Source: Pseudomonas wayambapalatensis (GTDB taxonomy: Bacteria; Pseudomonadota; Gammaproteobacteria; Pseudomonadales; Pseudomonadaceae). Taken from it: a DNA stretch of 64,000 nt. The stretch lies in NCBI GenBank assembly GCA_014268975.2, contig CP077096.1, positions 429,001 to 493,000 on the forward strand. Reading direction: 5' to 3'. Shown here in pieces: positions 39,882-48,916 of the stretch; positions within the stretch are counted from its first letter, which is position 1, and each line of letters starts with the position of its first letter. The notes under the pieces were generated by a model. It was given only the letters and a program-made list of their open reading frames with translations, was not told the origin of the DNA and searched no databases. The position numbers and the translations under genes were made by a program.

Positions 39882-42101
39882 TCAGTAGAGATCGACCGGG
39901 TCCACATCCAGCGACCAGCGCACCTGCCGCCCCGACGGCATCTGTTCCAACACTAGCAACCAGCTGCTGATCAGTCGATGCAGCGGCGCCCGGGCATTGG
40001 CCTGGATCAACAACTGCGCGCGGAAGCGCCCGGCGCGGCGCTCCATGGGGGCTGGTACGGGGCCGAGCAGCTCGATGCCGGTCAAGCCCTGCTCGGCCAG
40101 CACGGCCTCTGCGGCGGCGCAGGCCTCGTCGAGAAAGGCTTCCGCCTGCCCGGGCTTGTGCGCTTCGGCGCGCAGCAGGGCCAGGTGCGAGAAGGGCGGC
40201 AGGCCAGCGGCGCGCCGCTCGCTCAGGGCCTGCTCGGCGAAGGCGAAATAGCCCTGCTCGGTCAGTTGCACCAGCAGTGGATGCTCGGCCAGGTGGGTCT
40301 GCACGATCACCTTGCCAGGCTCCTCGGCCCGCCCGGCACGGCCGGCGACCTGAACGATCAGTTGCGCCATGCGCTCGCTGGCGCGGAAGTCGCCGGAGAA
40401 CAAGCCGCCATCGGCATCGAGGATGGCCACGAGGGTTACCCGCGGAAAGTGATGCCCCTTCGCGAGCATCTGTGTGCCGACCAGAATGCTCGGCTGGCCG
40501 CGCTGGATGGTGGTGAACAAATGATGCATGGCGTCCTTGCGCGACGTGCTGTCGCGGTCCACGCGCAGGACGGGGTAATCGGGGAACAGGGTTTTCAGGC
40601 GCTCTTCGGCGCGCTCGGTGCCGGCACCGACTGGGCGCAGGTCGACGTGGGCGCATTGCGGGCATTGCAGGGGCAGGCGTTCGTCATAACCACAGTGGTG
40701 GCAGCGCAGTACGCCGGAGCGCTGATGCACGGTCATGCGTGCATCGCAGCGCGGGCATTCCGACAGCCAGCCACAGTCGTGGCACAGCAGGGTCGGGGCG
40801 AAGCCGCGGCGGTTGAGGAACACCAGCACTTGCTGGCCGGCTGCCAGGGTCTGGCCGATGGCCTGCTGCAGCGGGCCACTGATGCCGCTGTCCAGCGGCA
40901 GGCTGCGCACGTCCAGGCGCATGAAGCGTGGCGGGCGGGCGCCGCCGGCCCGCTGGTTCATGCGCAGCAGGCCGTAGCGCCCGCTGTGGGCGTTGTGCAG
41001 GCTTTCCAGCGAAGGTGTCGCCGACCCCAGCAGGATCGGGATGTTCTCCTGGTGTGCGCGAACCACGGCCAGGTCGCGGGCGTGATAGCGCAGCCCTTCC
41101 TGTTGTTTGTAGGAGCCGTCGTGCTCTTCGTCGATGATGATCAGGCCCGGGTTCTTCATGGGCGTGAACAGTGCCGAACGTGTGCCGATGATGATGTCGG
41201 CCTCGCCATCGCGGGCCGCCAGCCAGGCGTCCAGGCGCTCGCGGTCGTTGACCGCCGAGTGCAGCAGGGCGATGCGGGCATTGAAGCGCTGCTCGAAGCG
41301 CGCCAGGGTCTGCGGGCCGAGGTTGATTTCGGGGATCAGGATCAGCGCCTGCTTTCCGGCTTCCAGGGTTTCGCGAATCAGCTGTAGGTAGACCTCGGTC
41401 TTGCCGCTGCCGGTGACACCGGCCAGCAGGAAGGCATGGAAGCTGCCGAAGCCTGCACGTACGGCCTGGAAGGCGGCGCTCTGCTCGTCGTTGAGCGGCA
41501 GTTCCGGCTGGGCCAGCCAGCGGTCATGGCGTGGTGCCGGCAGATGCCGACGCACCTCGACCTGCACCAGTTCCTTGGCCAGCAGCAGGTCGAGGCTATC
41601 CTTGTTCAGGCCGAGTTTGGCCAGCACGCTGTGGGCCACGCCATGAGGGTGCTGGGCGAGGGCCTGCAAGGCCTCTTTCTGGCGCGGCGCGCGGGCGATG
41701 CGTGGGTCGTCCAGACGCGCGCCGGGGGTGGCATGCCAGAAGCGCTCCTGGCGAACTTCAGCCGCCTCGCCCTGACGCAGCAGCACCGGCAACGCCCAGC
41801 TCAGGGTGTCGCCCAGGCTGTGCTGATAGTAGTGGGCGGTCCACAGGCACAGCTTGAACAGCGCCGGAGGCAGCGGCGAGACCGGGTCGAGCAACTGGCT
41901 CGCCGGCTTGAGCTTGTCGGCAGGGACTTCGCTCTGCTCGCAGACCTCCACCAGTACACCGATCATCTCGCGCCGGCCGAACGGTACGCGGATGCGCATG
42001 CCTGGTGTCAGTTGCTGGCGTGCCATGGCGGCCGGGGCCCGGTAGTCGAACAGGCGACGCAGGGGCGAGGGCAGGGCAAGGCGCAGGATGACGTCGGACA
42101 C
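39882..42101 (-). CDS. priA: primosomal replication helicase PriA
   Basis: 739 aa 3'-5' DNA helicase that restarts stalled replication forks. Walker A GVTGSGKTEVYL, DEEH box IIDEEHDGSYKQ, an eight-cysteine zinc module (CHDCGWLSECPRC ... CHHCGYDERLPLQCPQC) between the helicase motifs, and QVAGRAGR (motif VI) are intact. It is divergent from rpmE across 167 bp. Confidence 0.97.
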   Translation of the reverse strand: MSDVILRLALPSPLRRLFDYRAPAAMARQQLTPGMRIRVPFGRREMIGVLVEVCEQSEVPADKLKPASQLLDPVSPLPPALFKLCLWTAHYYQHSLGDTLSWALPVLLRQGEAAEVRQERFWHATPGARLDDPRIARAPRQKEALQALAQHPHGVAHSVLAKLGLNKDSLDLLLAKELVQVEVRRHLPAPRHDRWLAQPELPLNDEQSAAFQAVRAGFGSFHAFLLAGVTGSGKTEVYLQLIRETLEAGKQALILIPEINLGPQTLARFEQRFNARIALLHSAVNDRERLDAWLAARDGEADIIIGTRSALFTPMKNPGLIIIDEEHDGSYKQQEGLRYHARDLAVVRAHQENIPILLGSATPSLESLHNAHSGRYGLLRMNQRAGGARPPRFMRLDVRSLPLDSGISGPLQQAIGQTLAAGQQVLVFLNRRGFAPTLLCHDCGWLSECPRCDARMTVHQRSGVLRCHHCGYDERLPLQCPQCAHVDLRPVGAGTERAEERLKTLFPDYPVLRVDRDSTSRKDAMHHLFTTIQRGQPSILVGTQMLAKGHHFPRVTLVAILDADGGLFSGDFRASERMAQLIVQVAGRAGRAEEPGKVIVQTHLAEHPLLVQLTEQGYFAFAEQALSERRAAGLPPFSHLALLRAEAHKPGQAEAFLDEACAAAEAVLAEQGLTGIELLGPVPAPMERRAGRFRAQLLIQANARAPLHRLISSWLLVLEQMPSGRQVRWSLDVDPVDLY

Positions 42102-42170
42102 GCGGCAAGTCTTCGTAGCTGGTCGGGAATCGCACGAGCCTAGCAGACGACGGTCGGTGCAAGCGACAAC

Positions 42171-42198
42171 TTGCGCTGGACTGAAGGTCTGGTATTAT
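42171..42198 (+). promoter_or_regulatory. promoter of rpmE
   Basis: TTGCGC (42171-42176), 16-nt spacer, TATTAT (42193-42198) preceded by TGG, an extended -10. It gives a leader of about 65 nt, the place where ribosomal-protein autoregulation could occur. Confidence 0.55.
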
Positions 42199-42268
42199 TC
42201 GCCGCCTAATTACGTGCGGTATTCAACAATTGGTGTTGGGTGGCGGCACGCAGCTCGAGGAAGTGACC

Positions 42269-42484
42269 ATGAAAGCCGATATTCATCCGAACTACGAAGC
42301 AGTTGCTGTCACCTGCAGCTGCGGCAACAAATTCGAAACCCGTTCGACCCTGGGCGACACCCTGGCGATCGACGTTTGCAACCTCTGCCACCCGTTCTAC
42401 ACCGGTAAGCAGAAGGTCCTGGACACCGGTGGTCGCGTACAGAAGTTCGCCGATCGCTTCGGTATGTTCGGTACCAAGAAGTAA
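42269..42484 (+). CDS. rpmE: 50S ribosomal protein L31, zinc-binding form
   Basis: 71 aa. Four cysteines at 16, 18, 37 and 40 ([15 protein letters not shown]) mark the zinc-containing C+ paralogue, normally the form used when zinc is plentiful. GAGG lies upstream of the ATG. The terminator lies inside the next gene. Confidence 0.97.
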   Translation: MKADIHPNYEAVAVTCSCGNKFETRSTLGDTLAIDVCNLCHPFYTGKQKVLDTGGRVQKFADRFGMFGTKK

Positions 42485-42486
42485 TC

Positions 42487-43314
42487 ATGCGCACGGCGAG
42501 CCCTTCGGGTTTCGCATTGCTGCAAAAGAAGGCGCCCCTCGTGGGCGCCTTTTTTGTGGGCGCAATCTGGCATGTTTCCGCGCAGGCCTTCTGCCCGGTA
42601 CCCGAGGCGGTGCAGTCGGTGACGGTGCGTCAGGTCGTCGATGGCGATACCGTGCGTCTGGGGGATGGCCGCAGCGTACGGCTGATTGGCATCAATGCAC
42701 CGGAGATCGGGCGCAAGGGGCGCACCAGCGAACCCTATGCCGAGGCGGCCAGGCGGCGGCTGGAGGCATTGGTGCAGGCCAGTGATGGCCAGGTGGGGCT
42801 GGTGCCGGGTGTGGAGCCCAGGGACAAGTACGGGCGCACCTTGGCGCACATCTATGGCCGTAATGGCGACAATCTTGAAGCGCAGCTGCTCAGTGAAGGC
42901 TTGGCCTATCGCGTTGCGGTGGCACCCAACGTCCGTCTGGTCGGTTGCCAACAACAGGCCGAGCAGGTCGCGCGCGCGGGTGGCCTCGGGCTCTGGCGGC
43001 AGTCGCCGGTCATCGCTGCAGGGCGCCTGAGGCAATCCGGATTCGCCGTGATCGGCGGCAGGGTCAGCGCGATCGATCGCAATCGAGGCGGCGTCTGGCT
43101 GGAGCTTGACGAGGCTGTGGTGCTGCAGGTCCCCGCTCGTCTGCAACGCGCCTTCCCCGACAGTTTCTTCGATAATCTCAAGGGGCATCAGGTCGAGGCG
43201 CGCGGCTGGGTGCTGGACCGTTCCCGCAAGGGCGGGCTCAAGCCTGGCCAGCGACGCTGGCTGTTGCCACTGACCGATCCGAGCATGTTGGAGCGGATTT
43301 CGGGGAAAAAATAG
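42487..43314 (+). CDS. secreted thermonuclease (SNase) family protein
   Basis: 275 aa. SNase-like domain at about 45-170: VRQVVDGDTVRLGDGRSVRL, LIGINAPEIGRKG, EPRDKYGRTLAHIY and SEGLAYRVA carry the expected acidic and arginine residues of the active site. The C-terminal 100 residues form a second beta-rich part. The N-terminus (KKAPLVGAFFVGAIWHVSAQA) looks like a signal peptide. The start lies 2 nt after rpmE and no other in-frame ATG precedes the domain, so the rpmE terminator hairpin (42525-42556) falls within the coding sequence. Confidence 0.8.
   Translation: MRTASPSGFALLQKKAPLVGAFFVGAIWHVSAQAFCPVPEAVQSVTVRQVVDGDTVRLGDGRSVRLIGINAPEIGRKGRTSEPYAEAARRRLEALVQASDGQVGLVPGVEPRDKYGRTLAHIYGRNGDNLEAQLLSEGLAYRVAVAPNVRLVGCQQQAEQVARAGGLGLWRQSPVIAAGRLRQSGFAVIGGRVSAIDRNRGGVWLELDEAVVLQVPARLQRAFPDSFFDNLKGHQVEARGWVLDRSRKGGLKPGQRRWLLPLTDPSMLERISGKK
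42525..42556 (+). terminator. rho-independent terminator of rpmE, inside the nuclease gene
   Basis: GGCGCCC, 5-nt loop, GGGCGCC followed by TTTTTTG about 45 nt after the rpmE stop. In the nuclease frame the same bases encode KKAPLVGAFFVG, the core of its signal peptide. Confidence 0.8.
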
Positions 43315-43489
43315 TTGTAGACATTATGATCATGGATTGTACACACTCAAGGTCGTAAGCCCCGCGGGTTGTAGCGTAAAGTCGTAGGCCAAGGGCCTTG
43401 ACACATGTGACCGGGCAGTCTTGTCGCTTCCCGGCTCTTTGCGTATCCTCGGCGGTCCGTCAGAACAGTAAACAAGCGGAATGCCCACC

Positions 43490-44758
43490 ATGTCAGACTT
43501 GAAAACCGCCGCTCTCGAATATCACGCTCAACCTCGCCCGGGGAAACTGAGCGTCGAACTCTCCAAGCCAACCGCCACCGCCCGTGACCTTGCCCTGGCC
43601 TACAGCCCAGGCGTCGCCGAGCCGGTACGCGAAATTGGCCGTGATCCGGAGCTGGCCTACAAATACACCGGCAAGGGCAACCTGGTCGCTGTGATCTCCG
43701 ACGGTACTGCCATCCTCGGCCTGGGTGACCTCGGCCCGCTGGCCTCCAAGCCAGTCATGGAAGGCAAGGGTGTTCTGTTCAAGCGTTTCGCCGGTATCGA
43801 CGTGTTCGACATCGAAGTCGAGTCGGAAAGCCCACAGGCTTTCATCGACACCGTTCGCCGCATCTCCATCACCTTCGGTGGCATCAACCTCGAAGACATC
43901 AAGGCACCTGAGTGCTTCGAGATCGAGCGCACCCTGATCGAACAGTGCGACATCCCGGTCTTCCACGATGACCAGCACGGCACCGCCATCGTGACGGCGG
44001 CCGGCATGATCAACGCCCTGGAAATCGCAGGCAAGAAGCTCGAAGACGCCAAGATCGTCTGCCTGGGTGCCGGCGCTGCCGCCATCTCCTGCATGAAGCT
44101 GCTGGTCAGCATGGGTGCCAAGGTCGAGAACATCTACATGATCGACCGTAGCGGCGTGATCCACGCTGGCCGCGACGACCTGAACCAGTACAAGGCGCAG
44201 TTCGCCCACGCCACCGACAAGCGCACCCTGGCTGACGCGCTGGAAGGTGCTGACGTGTTCGTTGGCCTGTCCGGCCCGAACCTGCTGAGCCCGGAAGGCC
44301 TGAAGTCGATGGCTGCCAACCCGATCGTGTTCGCCTGCTCGAACCCGGATCCGGAAATCGCTCCAGAGCTGGCTCACGCCACTCGCAGCGACGTGATCAT
44401 GGCCACCGGTCGTTCCGACTACCCGAACCAGGTCAACAACGTACTGGGCTTCCCCTTCATCTTCCGTGGTGCCCTGGACGTTCGCGCCAAGCGCATCAAC
44501 GAAGAAATGAAGATCGCCGCCGCCGTCGCCCTGAAAGACCTGGCCAAGCTGCCGGTTCCGAAGGAAGTCTGCGAGGCCTACGGCGTCGAAGGTCTGGAGT
44601 TCGGTCGTGAGTACATCATTCCGAAGCCACTGGACGCTCGCCTGATCACCGTCGTTTCCGATGCCGTGGCCAAGGCCGCCATCGAATCCGGTGTGGCGAC
44701 CCTGCCGTATCCGAAGCACTACCCGCTCAAGAGCGTGGATGACGTGTTCAACGGCTGA
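43490..44758 (+). CDS. maeB: malic enzyme, short form without phosphotransacetylase domain
   Basis: 422 aa. Oxidative decarboxylation of malate to pyruvate with NAD(P). N-terminal malic domain (LALAYSPGVAEPVREI, then FDIEVESESPQAF), substrate region CDIPVFHDDQHGTAIVTAAG and Rossmann motif IVCLGAGAAAISCMKLL are visible; ACSNPDPEI is conserved. E. coli MaeB is 759 aa with a C-terminal PTA-like domain that is absent here, a normal short variant. Start at 43490 because GCGGA is 9 nt upstream. Cofactor preference cannot be told from the sequence. Confidence 0.92.
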   Translation: MSDLKTAALEYHAQPRPGKLSVELSKPTATARDLALAYSPGVAEPVREIGRDPELAYKYTGKGNLVAVISDGTAILGLGDLGPLASKPVMEGKGVLFKRFAGIDVFDIEVESESPQAFIDTVRRISITFGGINLEDIKAPECFEIERTLIEQCDIPVFHDDQHGTAIVTAAGMINALEIAGKKLEDAKIVCLGAGAAAISCMKLLVSMGAKVENIYMIDRSGVIHAGRDDLNQYKAQFAHATDKRTLADALEGADVFVGLSGPNLLSPEGLKSMAANPIVFACSNPDPEIAPELAHATRSDVIMATGRSDYPNQVNNVLGFPFIFRGALDVRAKRINEEMKIAAAVALKDLAKLPVPKEVCEAYGVEGLEFGREYIIPKPLDARLITVVSDAVAKAAIESGVATLPYPKHYPLKSVDDVFNG

Positions 44759-44776
44759 TCCCGTTGTAGCGACATG

Positions 44777-44810
44777 AAAAAGCCCCGGCTCGCGAGAGTC
44801 GGGGCTTTTT
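44777..44810. terminator. bidirectional terminator after maeB
   Basis: AAAAAGCCCCG and CGGGGCTTTTT arms with a 12-nt loop, 18 nt after the malic enzyme stop. Confidence 0.93.
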
Positions 44811-44814
44811 ATTG

Positions 44815-44874
44815 GCCGCTGTTCTACAGATGGCCGCTCCACCTGTAGAAGCGGCACAAGGCCGCTGCTACAGG
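44815..44874. repeat. cluster of three GCCGCT/CTACAG repeat units
   Basis: Units at 44815-44829, 44843-44855 (inverted) and 44858-44874; the first two form an imperfect hairpin with a 2-nt bulge. It sits between convergent maeB and mrcA. Resembles a dispersed P. putida intergenic repeat. Confidence 0.55.
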
Positions 44875-44887
44875 TTCAAATCACCAT

Positions 44888-47341
44888 TCAGAACAGATCC
44901 ATCGGCGCCGCTTCATCGGCCGGCAGCGGGCTGCCCGGTGCTGCACCGTTGCCCAGCTCATCCACCGACGGTGGGGAATCCTCGGCCTTGAACAGCTCGA
45001 AGTAGGCGTTCGGCGTGCTTGGCGTGGCCGCGCGACCGCTGACCGGATCCACGCGCAGGCTGAGGATGCCCTCAGGCTCTGCCGGTGCGTGTTCAGGCTT
45101 GCCCTTGAGTGCCGGGCCCATGAAGTCCATCCAGATCGGCAGTGCAACAGTGCCGCCATATTCCCGGCGACCAAGGGTCTCAGGCTGGTCGAAACCGACC
45201 CAGACCGTGGTCACGTAGTCGGCGTTGTAGCCGGAGAACCAGGCGTCCTTGGATTCGTTGGTGGTGCCGGTCTTGCCCGCGATGTCGCTGCGGCCCAGGG
45301 CCAGGGCGCGACGGCCCGTACCACGCTTGATCACATCCTGCAGCATGCTGGTCAGGATGTAGGTGGTACGGCCATCGACGATACGCTCGGCGATGGCCGG
45401 CGTTTGCGGTGGCGGGGCGATCTGGCCCAGTGCCGAAGGCGCGGTGCCCGGTTGTGGGAGCGTGGTGATCGGCTCTTCGGGCGCGGCGATGCCGGCCTGG
45501 TCCTGGTTGCCCTGGGGGACGCGTGCCGGGTTGGCGGTGAACAGGGTTTCGCCGTTGCGGCTTTCGACGCGCTCGATCAGGTATGGGTTGATCTTGTAGC
45601 CGCCGTTGGCAAAGGTGCTCCAGCCGGTGGCGATCTCCATCGGGGTGAGCGTTGCGGTACCCAATGCCAACGACAGGTTGCGCGGCAGGTCCTGCTTGTT
45701 GAAGCCGAACTTGGCAATGTAGTCGATGGTGCGGTCGACCCCCATCGCCTGGAGCAGGCGGATCGAGACCAGGTTGCGCGACTTGTACAGCGCCTCGCGC
45801 ATGCGAATCGGGCCGAGGAAGGTGTTGGTGTCGTTCTTCGGACGCCAGACCTTGTCGAGGTATTCGTCGACGAACACGATCGGTGCGTCGTTGACCAGGC
45901 TGGCGGCGGTGTAGCCGTTGTCCAGCGCAGCGCTATAGACGAAGGGCTTGAAGCTGGAGCCTGGCTGGCGCTTGGCCTGCATGGCGCGGTTGTAGTTGCT
46001 CTGCTCGAACGAGAATCCACCGACCAGGGCGCGGATTGCACCGTTGTTCGGGTCAAGCGTGACCAGTGCGCTCTGGGCGCCCGGCACCTGGCTGAACTTG
46101 AGCTTGCCGTCGTCCAGGCGTTGCAGGCGCACCAGGTCGCCGATCTGCGCGACGTCGGCCGGCGACTGAGGCGTGCGACCCTGGGCATTGCTGTTGATGA
46201 ACGGACGGGCCCACTTCATGGTGTCCCAGGCCACGTCTTCGTCCTGGCCACCGCGGGTCATGACTTTCAGGCCGGTCTTGTCCACCTGGGTGACGATGGC
46301 CGGTTCCAGGCCGCCGAGGGTGCGTTGCTTGCCCAGTTCCTGCTGCCAGGCGGCGCGGGTCTTGCCTGGGAAGCGCGCTTCGGGACCACGGTAGCCGTGG
46401 CGCTCGTCGTATTGGGAGAGGCCGTTGAGGACTGCCTTGTTGGCGATTTCCTGCGTGTCGCTGGGCACGGTCGTGGTGACCCGGAAACCTTCGGTATAGG
46501 CATCGCTGCCGTAGCGGCCGACCATTTCGGCGCGGGCCATTTCGGCGACGAACGGCGCATTCACCTCAGGTGTCGGTACGTGATAGCTGGCGTTCAGCGG
46601 CTCGGCGAGGGCGGCCTGGTAGCTGGCCTCATCGATCTTGCCGAGTTTGTACATGCGGCCGAGGATCCAGTCGCGGCGCTCCTTGGCGCGCACCGGGTTG
46701 GCCAGCGGGTTGAAGCGCGAAGGGGCTTTCGGCAGGCCGGCGATCATCGCCATCTGCGCCAGGCTGACATCGCGGATCGACTTGCCGTAGTACACCTGCG
46801 CGGCGGCGTCGATACCGTAGGCGCGGTTGCCCAGGTAGATCTTGTTGACGTACAGCTCGAGGATTTCGTCCTTGGTCAGCTCGCGTTCGATCTGCAGCGC
46901 CAGGAGGATCTCGTTGGTCTTGCGCGAGAAGCTGCGCTCGCTGGTGAGGAAGAAGTTCTTCGCCACCTGCATGGTGATGGTGCTGCCGCCGGTCTGGATA
47001 TGACCGGATTTCACCAACTGGGTCGCGGCGCGCATCAGGCTGCTCGGATCGACCCCGTAGTGATTGAGGAAATTGTCGTCTTCGGCTGACAGAAGCGCCT
47101 GGATGAACTGTGGGGGAATTTCCGCAAAACGGATCGGCGAGCGGCGCATTTCGCCAAACTCGGCAATCAGTTTGCCGTCGCTGCTGTACACCCTCAGGGG
47201 GATCTGCAACTGGATGCTTCTGAGCGAGTCGACCGAAGGCAGGCTGGGACTAAGATACAGAAACGCACCACTCAGACCGAGCACGAGCGCGCAGATGACG
47301 GCGACGAAAGACCACCAGAAGAACTTCAGCAGGCGTATCAA
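44888..47341 (-). CDS. mrcA: penicillin-binding protein 1A
   Basis: 817 aa bifunctional class A PBP (also called PonA): glycosyltransferase then transpeptidase. One membrane helix follows IRLLKFFWW. The GT51 motifs AEDDNFLNHYGVD and GGSTITMQVAKNFFL, and LYVNKIYLGNRAYGID, are intact. The transpeptidase serine is in GSSFKPF and the KTG motif in AGKTGTTNESKDAWF; an OB-like insert lies between. I place the start at a TTG giving (M)IRLLKFF, the N-terminus usual for the family; a GTG at 47377 (adding 12 residues) is the alternative. Neither has a strong Shine-Dalgarno. Confidence 0.93.
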   Translation of the reverse strand: MIRLLKFFWWSFVAVICALVLGLSGAFLYLSPSLPSVDSLRSIQLQIPLRVYSSDGKLIAEFGEMRRSPIRFAEIPPQFIQALLSAEDDNFLNHYGVDPSSLMRAATQLVKSGHIQTGGSTITMQVAKNFFLTSERSFSRKTNEILLALQIERELTKDEILELYVNKIYLGNRAYGIDAAAQVYYGKSIRDVSLAQMAMIAGLPKAPSRFNPLANPVRAKERRDWILGRMYKLGKIDEASYQAALAEPLNASYHVPTPEVNAPFVAEMARAEMVGRYGSDAYTEGFRVTTTVPSDTQEIANKAVLNGLSQYDERHGYRGPEARFPGKTRAAWQQELGKQRTLGGLEPAIVTQVDKTGLKVMTRGGQDEDVAWDTMKWARPFINSNAQGRTPQSPADVAQIGDLVRLQRLDDGKLKFSQVPGAQSALVTLDPNNGAIRALVGGFSFEQSNYNRAMQAKRQPGSSFKPFVYSAALDNGYTAASLVNDAPIVFVDEYLDKVWRPKNDTNTFLGPIRMREALYKSRNLVSIRLLQAMGVDRTIDYIAKFGFNKQDLPRNLSLALGTATLTPMEIATGWSTFANGGYKINPYLIERVESRNGETLFTANPARVPQGNQDQAGIAAPEEPITTLPQPGTAPSALGQIAPPPQTPAIAERIVDGRTTYILTSMLQDVIKRGTGRRALALGRSDIAGKTGTTNESKDAWFSGYNADYVTTVWVGFDQPETLGRREYGGTVALPIWMDFMGPALKGKPEHAPAEPEGILSLRVDPVSGRAATPSTPNAYFELFKAEDSPPSVDELGNGAAPGSPLPADEAAPMDLF

Positions 47342-47511
47342 GGCTTTTGGGTGTCCAGGTTGAGAAGTGGAGTGCACGCAGGCCCGGCGGCCGGGGAAAA
47401 ACGCTGGGCATTATAAGCATTTTCGCCCCGCCGGGTCATCGGTCGGTCGGGGCAAGGGGCGCAATCGCCCCGGATGGCAAGGGTTTGCCACGGTCATGAA
47501 AAGGAGCAGCG

Positions 47512-48384
47512 ATGCTTGGACGCTTTGGCAGGGATGCCGGTTCAGTATTGGGGGTGGAAATTGCCTCCGATTCGGTGAGGATTGTTGAATTACAGCGGCG
47601 ACGAGGGCGCCATGAGCTGACTGCCTGGGCGGTCGAGCCGATCCCGCGGGGCAGTGTCGATACCGAAGTGCAGGCGATGGCCCTGCGTCAGGCGTGGCAT
47701 CGTTGTGGTAGCCGGTCTAGACGGGTTGCGCTGGCCGTGCCCGGCTCGCAGGTGATCTGCAAGGTGGGCCAGTTGCCCGCCGCGCTGGCGGAGTCCGAAC
47801 GAGAGGCGCGTCTGCTGGCTGATGCCGAGCGGCTTTTCCCGTTCCCGATTGACGATCTGGCCATGGACTTTCAGGTGCTTGGTACTTCGCAGCAGGCACC
47901 GGACATGCTCGATGTACTGGTCGGGGCCGCTCGCCAGAGCTTCCTGGAGCCTCTGTTGCAGCCATTCGAGGCGGCAGGCCTGGAGGTGGTTGTCGTCGAG
48001 CTGGACGGCCTGGCGCGGCGTTTGCAGGCCGTCGAGTACTGTCGGCCACTGCTGCAGGTCGAGGCCGACAGCCTGACCCTGCATGGCTGGCCCGATGGCC
48101 CCATGCCTTGGCGCAAGGCGCAGAGGATCGAGCCTGGCGTAGGGACGACAGAATTTCTGACGCGCGTCGAGAGCTTGCTGGAGGGGGATCGCCCCTTCGA
48201 GCTGACTGCCGGGTTGATGGTCGGCGGCGGGGCGGCGACGGAGGCTTGCGTGCGGTCGCTGGCGCGGCATTTCGGGTTCCCCTGTGAGCAGGTTTGCCCG
48301 CAGGGTGTCCACGCGGGTTCGCTGCCAGACCACTGCAGTGCCCTGGTCCTGCCCCTCAGCCTCGCCCTGGGAGGTGCGCAATGA
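47512..48384 (+). CDS. pilM: type IV pilus assembly protein PilM (short)
   Basis: 290 aa actin-like cytoplasmic protein. The N-terminal GRDAGSVLGVEIASDSVRIV corresponds to the ATPase phosphate-1 region; LMVGGGAATEACVRSL to the phosphate-2/adenosine region. It is some 60 residues shorter than P. aeruginosa PilM (354 aa), closer to HofM. AGGAG lies 6 nt upstream. The stop overlaps pilN by 4 bp. First gene of pilM-N-O/P-Q. Confidence 0.85.
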   Translation: MLGRFGRDAGSVLGVEIASDSVRIVELQRRRGRHELTAWAVEPIPRGSVDTEVQAMALRQAWHRCGSRSRRVALAVPGSQVICKVGQLPAALAESEREARLLADAERLFPFPIDDLAMDFQVLGTSQQAPDMLDVLVGAARQSFLEPLLQPFEAAGLEVVVVELDGLARRLQAVEYCRPLLQVEADSLTLHGWPDGPMPWRKAQRIEPGVGTTEFLTRVESLLEGDRPFELTAGLMVGGGAATEACVRSLARHFGFPCEQVCPQGVHAGSLPDHCSALVLPLSLALGGAQ

Positions 48385-48914
48385 ACCTGCGCCTGAATCT
48401 GCTGCCCTGGCGTGAGCGCCAGCGTCTGGTGGCGCTGCGCAACTTCCAGCTGGTGTTTCTGGGCAGTCTGTTCGCAGCTTTTGTCGTGGTCATGCTGGTC
48501 GATCGGTTCGCCCATCTGCGCCTGAAGCAGCAAGCCGCTGCCGGTGTGCAGCGTCAGCAGCAGTTGCAGTGGCTGGATGGGCAAGTGGCACGTCTCGAGC
48601 AACTGCGCGAGGCGCACGCGGGCCTGCGTAGTCAGGTCGATGCGCTGGGTGGGCTGCGCTCGTCGCAGCACGGCGTGCCGCAGCTGTTGATCGAGATCGA
48701 GCTGGCGATGCCGCAAGGGATGCAACTGACCCGCCTGGACGTGCAGGGCGATCGTCTGCAGGTCAATGGCCTGGCGGTTTCTGCTGCTGTGCTGGCCCAG
48801 TTCATGCGCGACCTGCAGCGCTCGCCTGTACTCCTGGACCTTGAGCTCAAGCACGTCATCGCGCGCGCGGGTGGCGACGCATTTTTACTCGTTGCCCGGG
48901 TGGTGGCCTCCTGA
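48381..48914 (+). CDS. pilN: type IV pilus assembly protein PilN
   Basis: 177 aa. The N-terminal cytoplasmic peptide LRLNLLPWRE is the PilM-binding INLLPWRE motif, followed by one membrane helix (FQLVFLGSLFAAFVVVMLV), a coiled coil and a small periplasmic domain. Inner-membrane alignment complex with PilO. ATGA overlap with pilM; 2 nt from the next gene. Confidence 0.88.
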   Translation: MNLRLNLLPWRERQRLVALRNFQLVFLGSLFAAFVVVMLVDRFAHLRLKQQAAAGVQRQQQLQWLDGQVARLEQLREAHAGLRSQVDALGGLRSSQHGVPQLLIEIELAMPQGMQLTRLDVQGDRLQVNGLAVSAAVLAQFMRDLQRSPVLLDLELKHVIARAGGDAFLLVARVVAS

Positions 48915-48916
48915 GC

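Noticed and set aside
43398..43426. TTGACA upstream of the malic enzyme as a sigma-70 promoter
   Set aside because: At 17-nt spacing the -10 would be TTGTCG, a poor match; other nearby combinations were equally weak.
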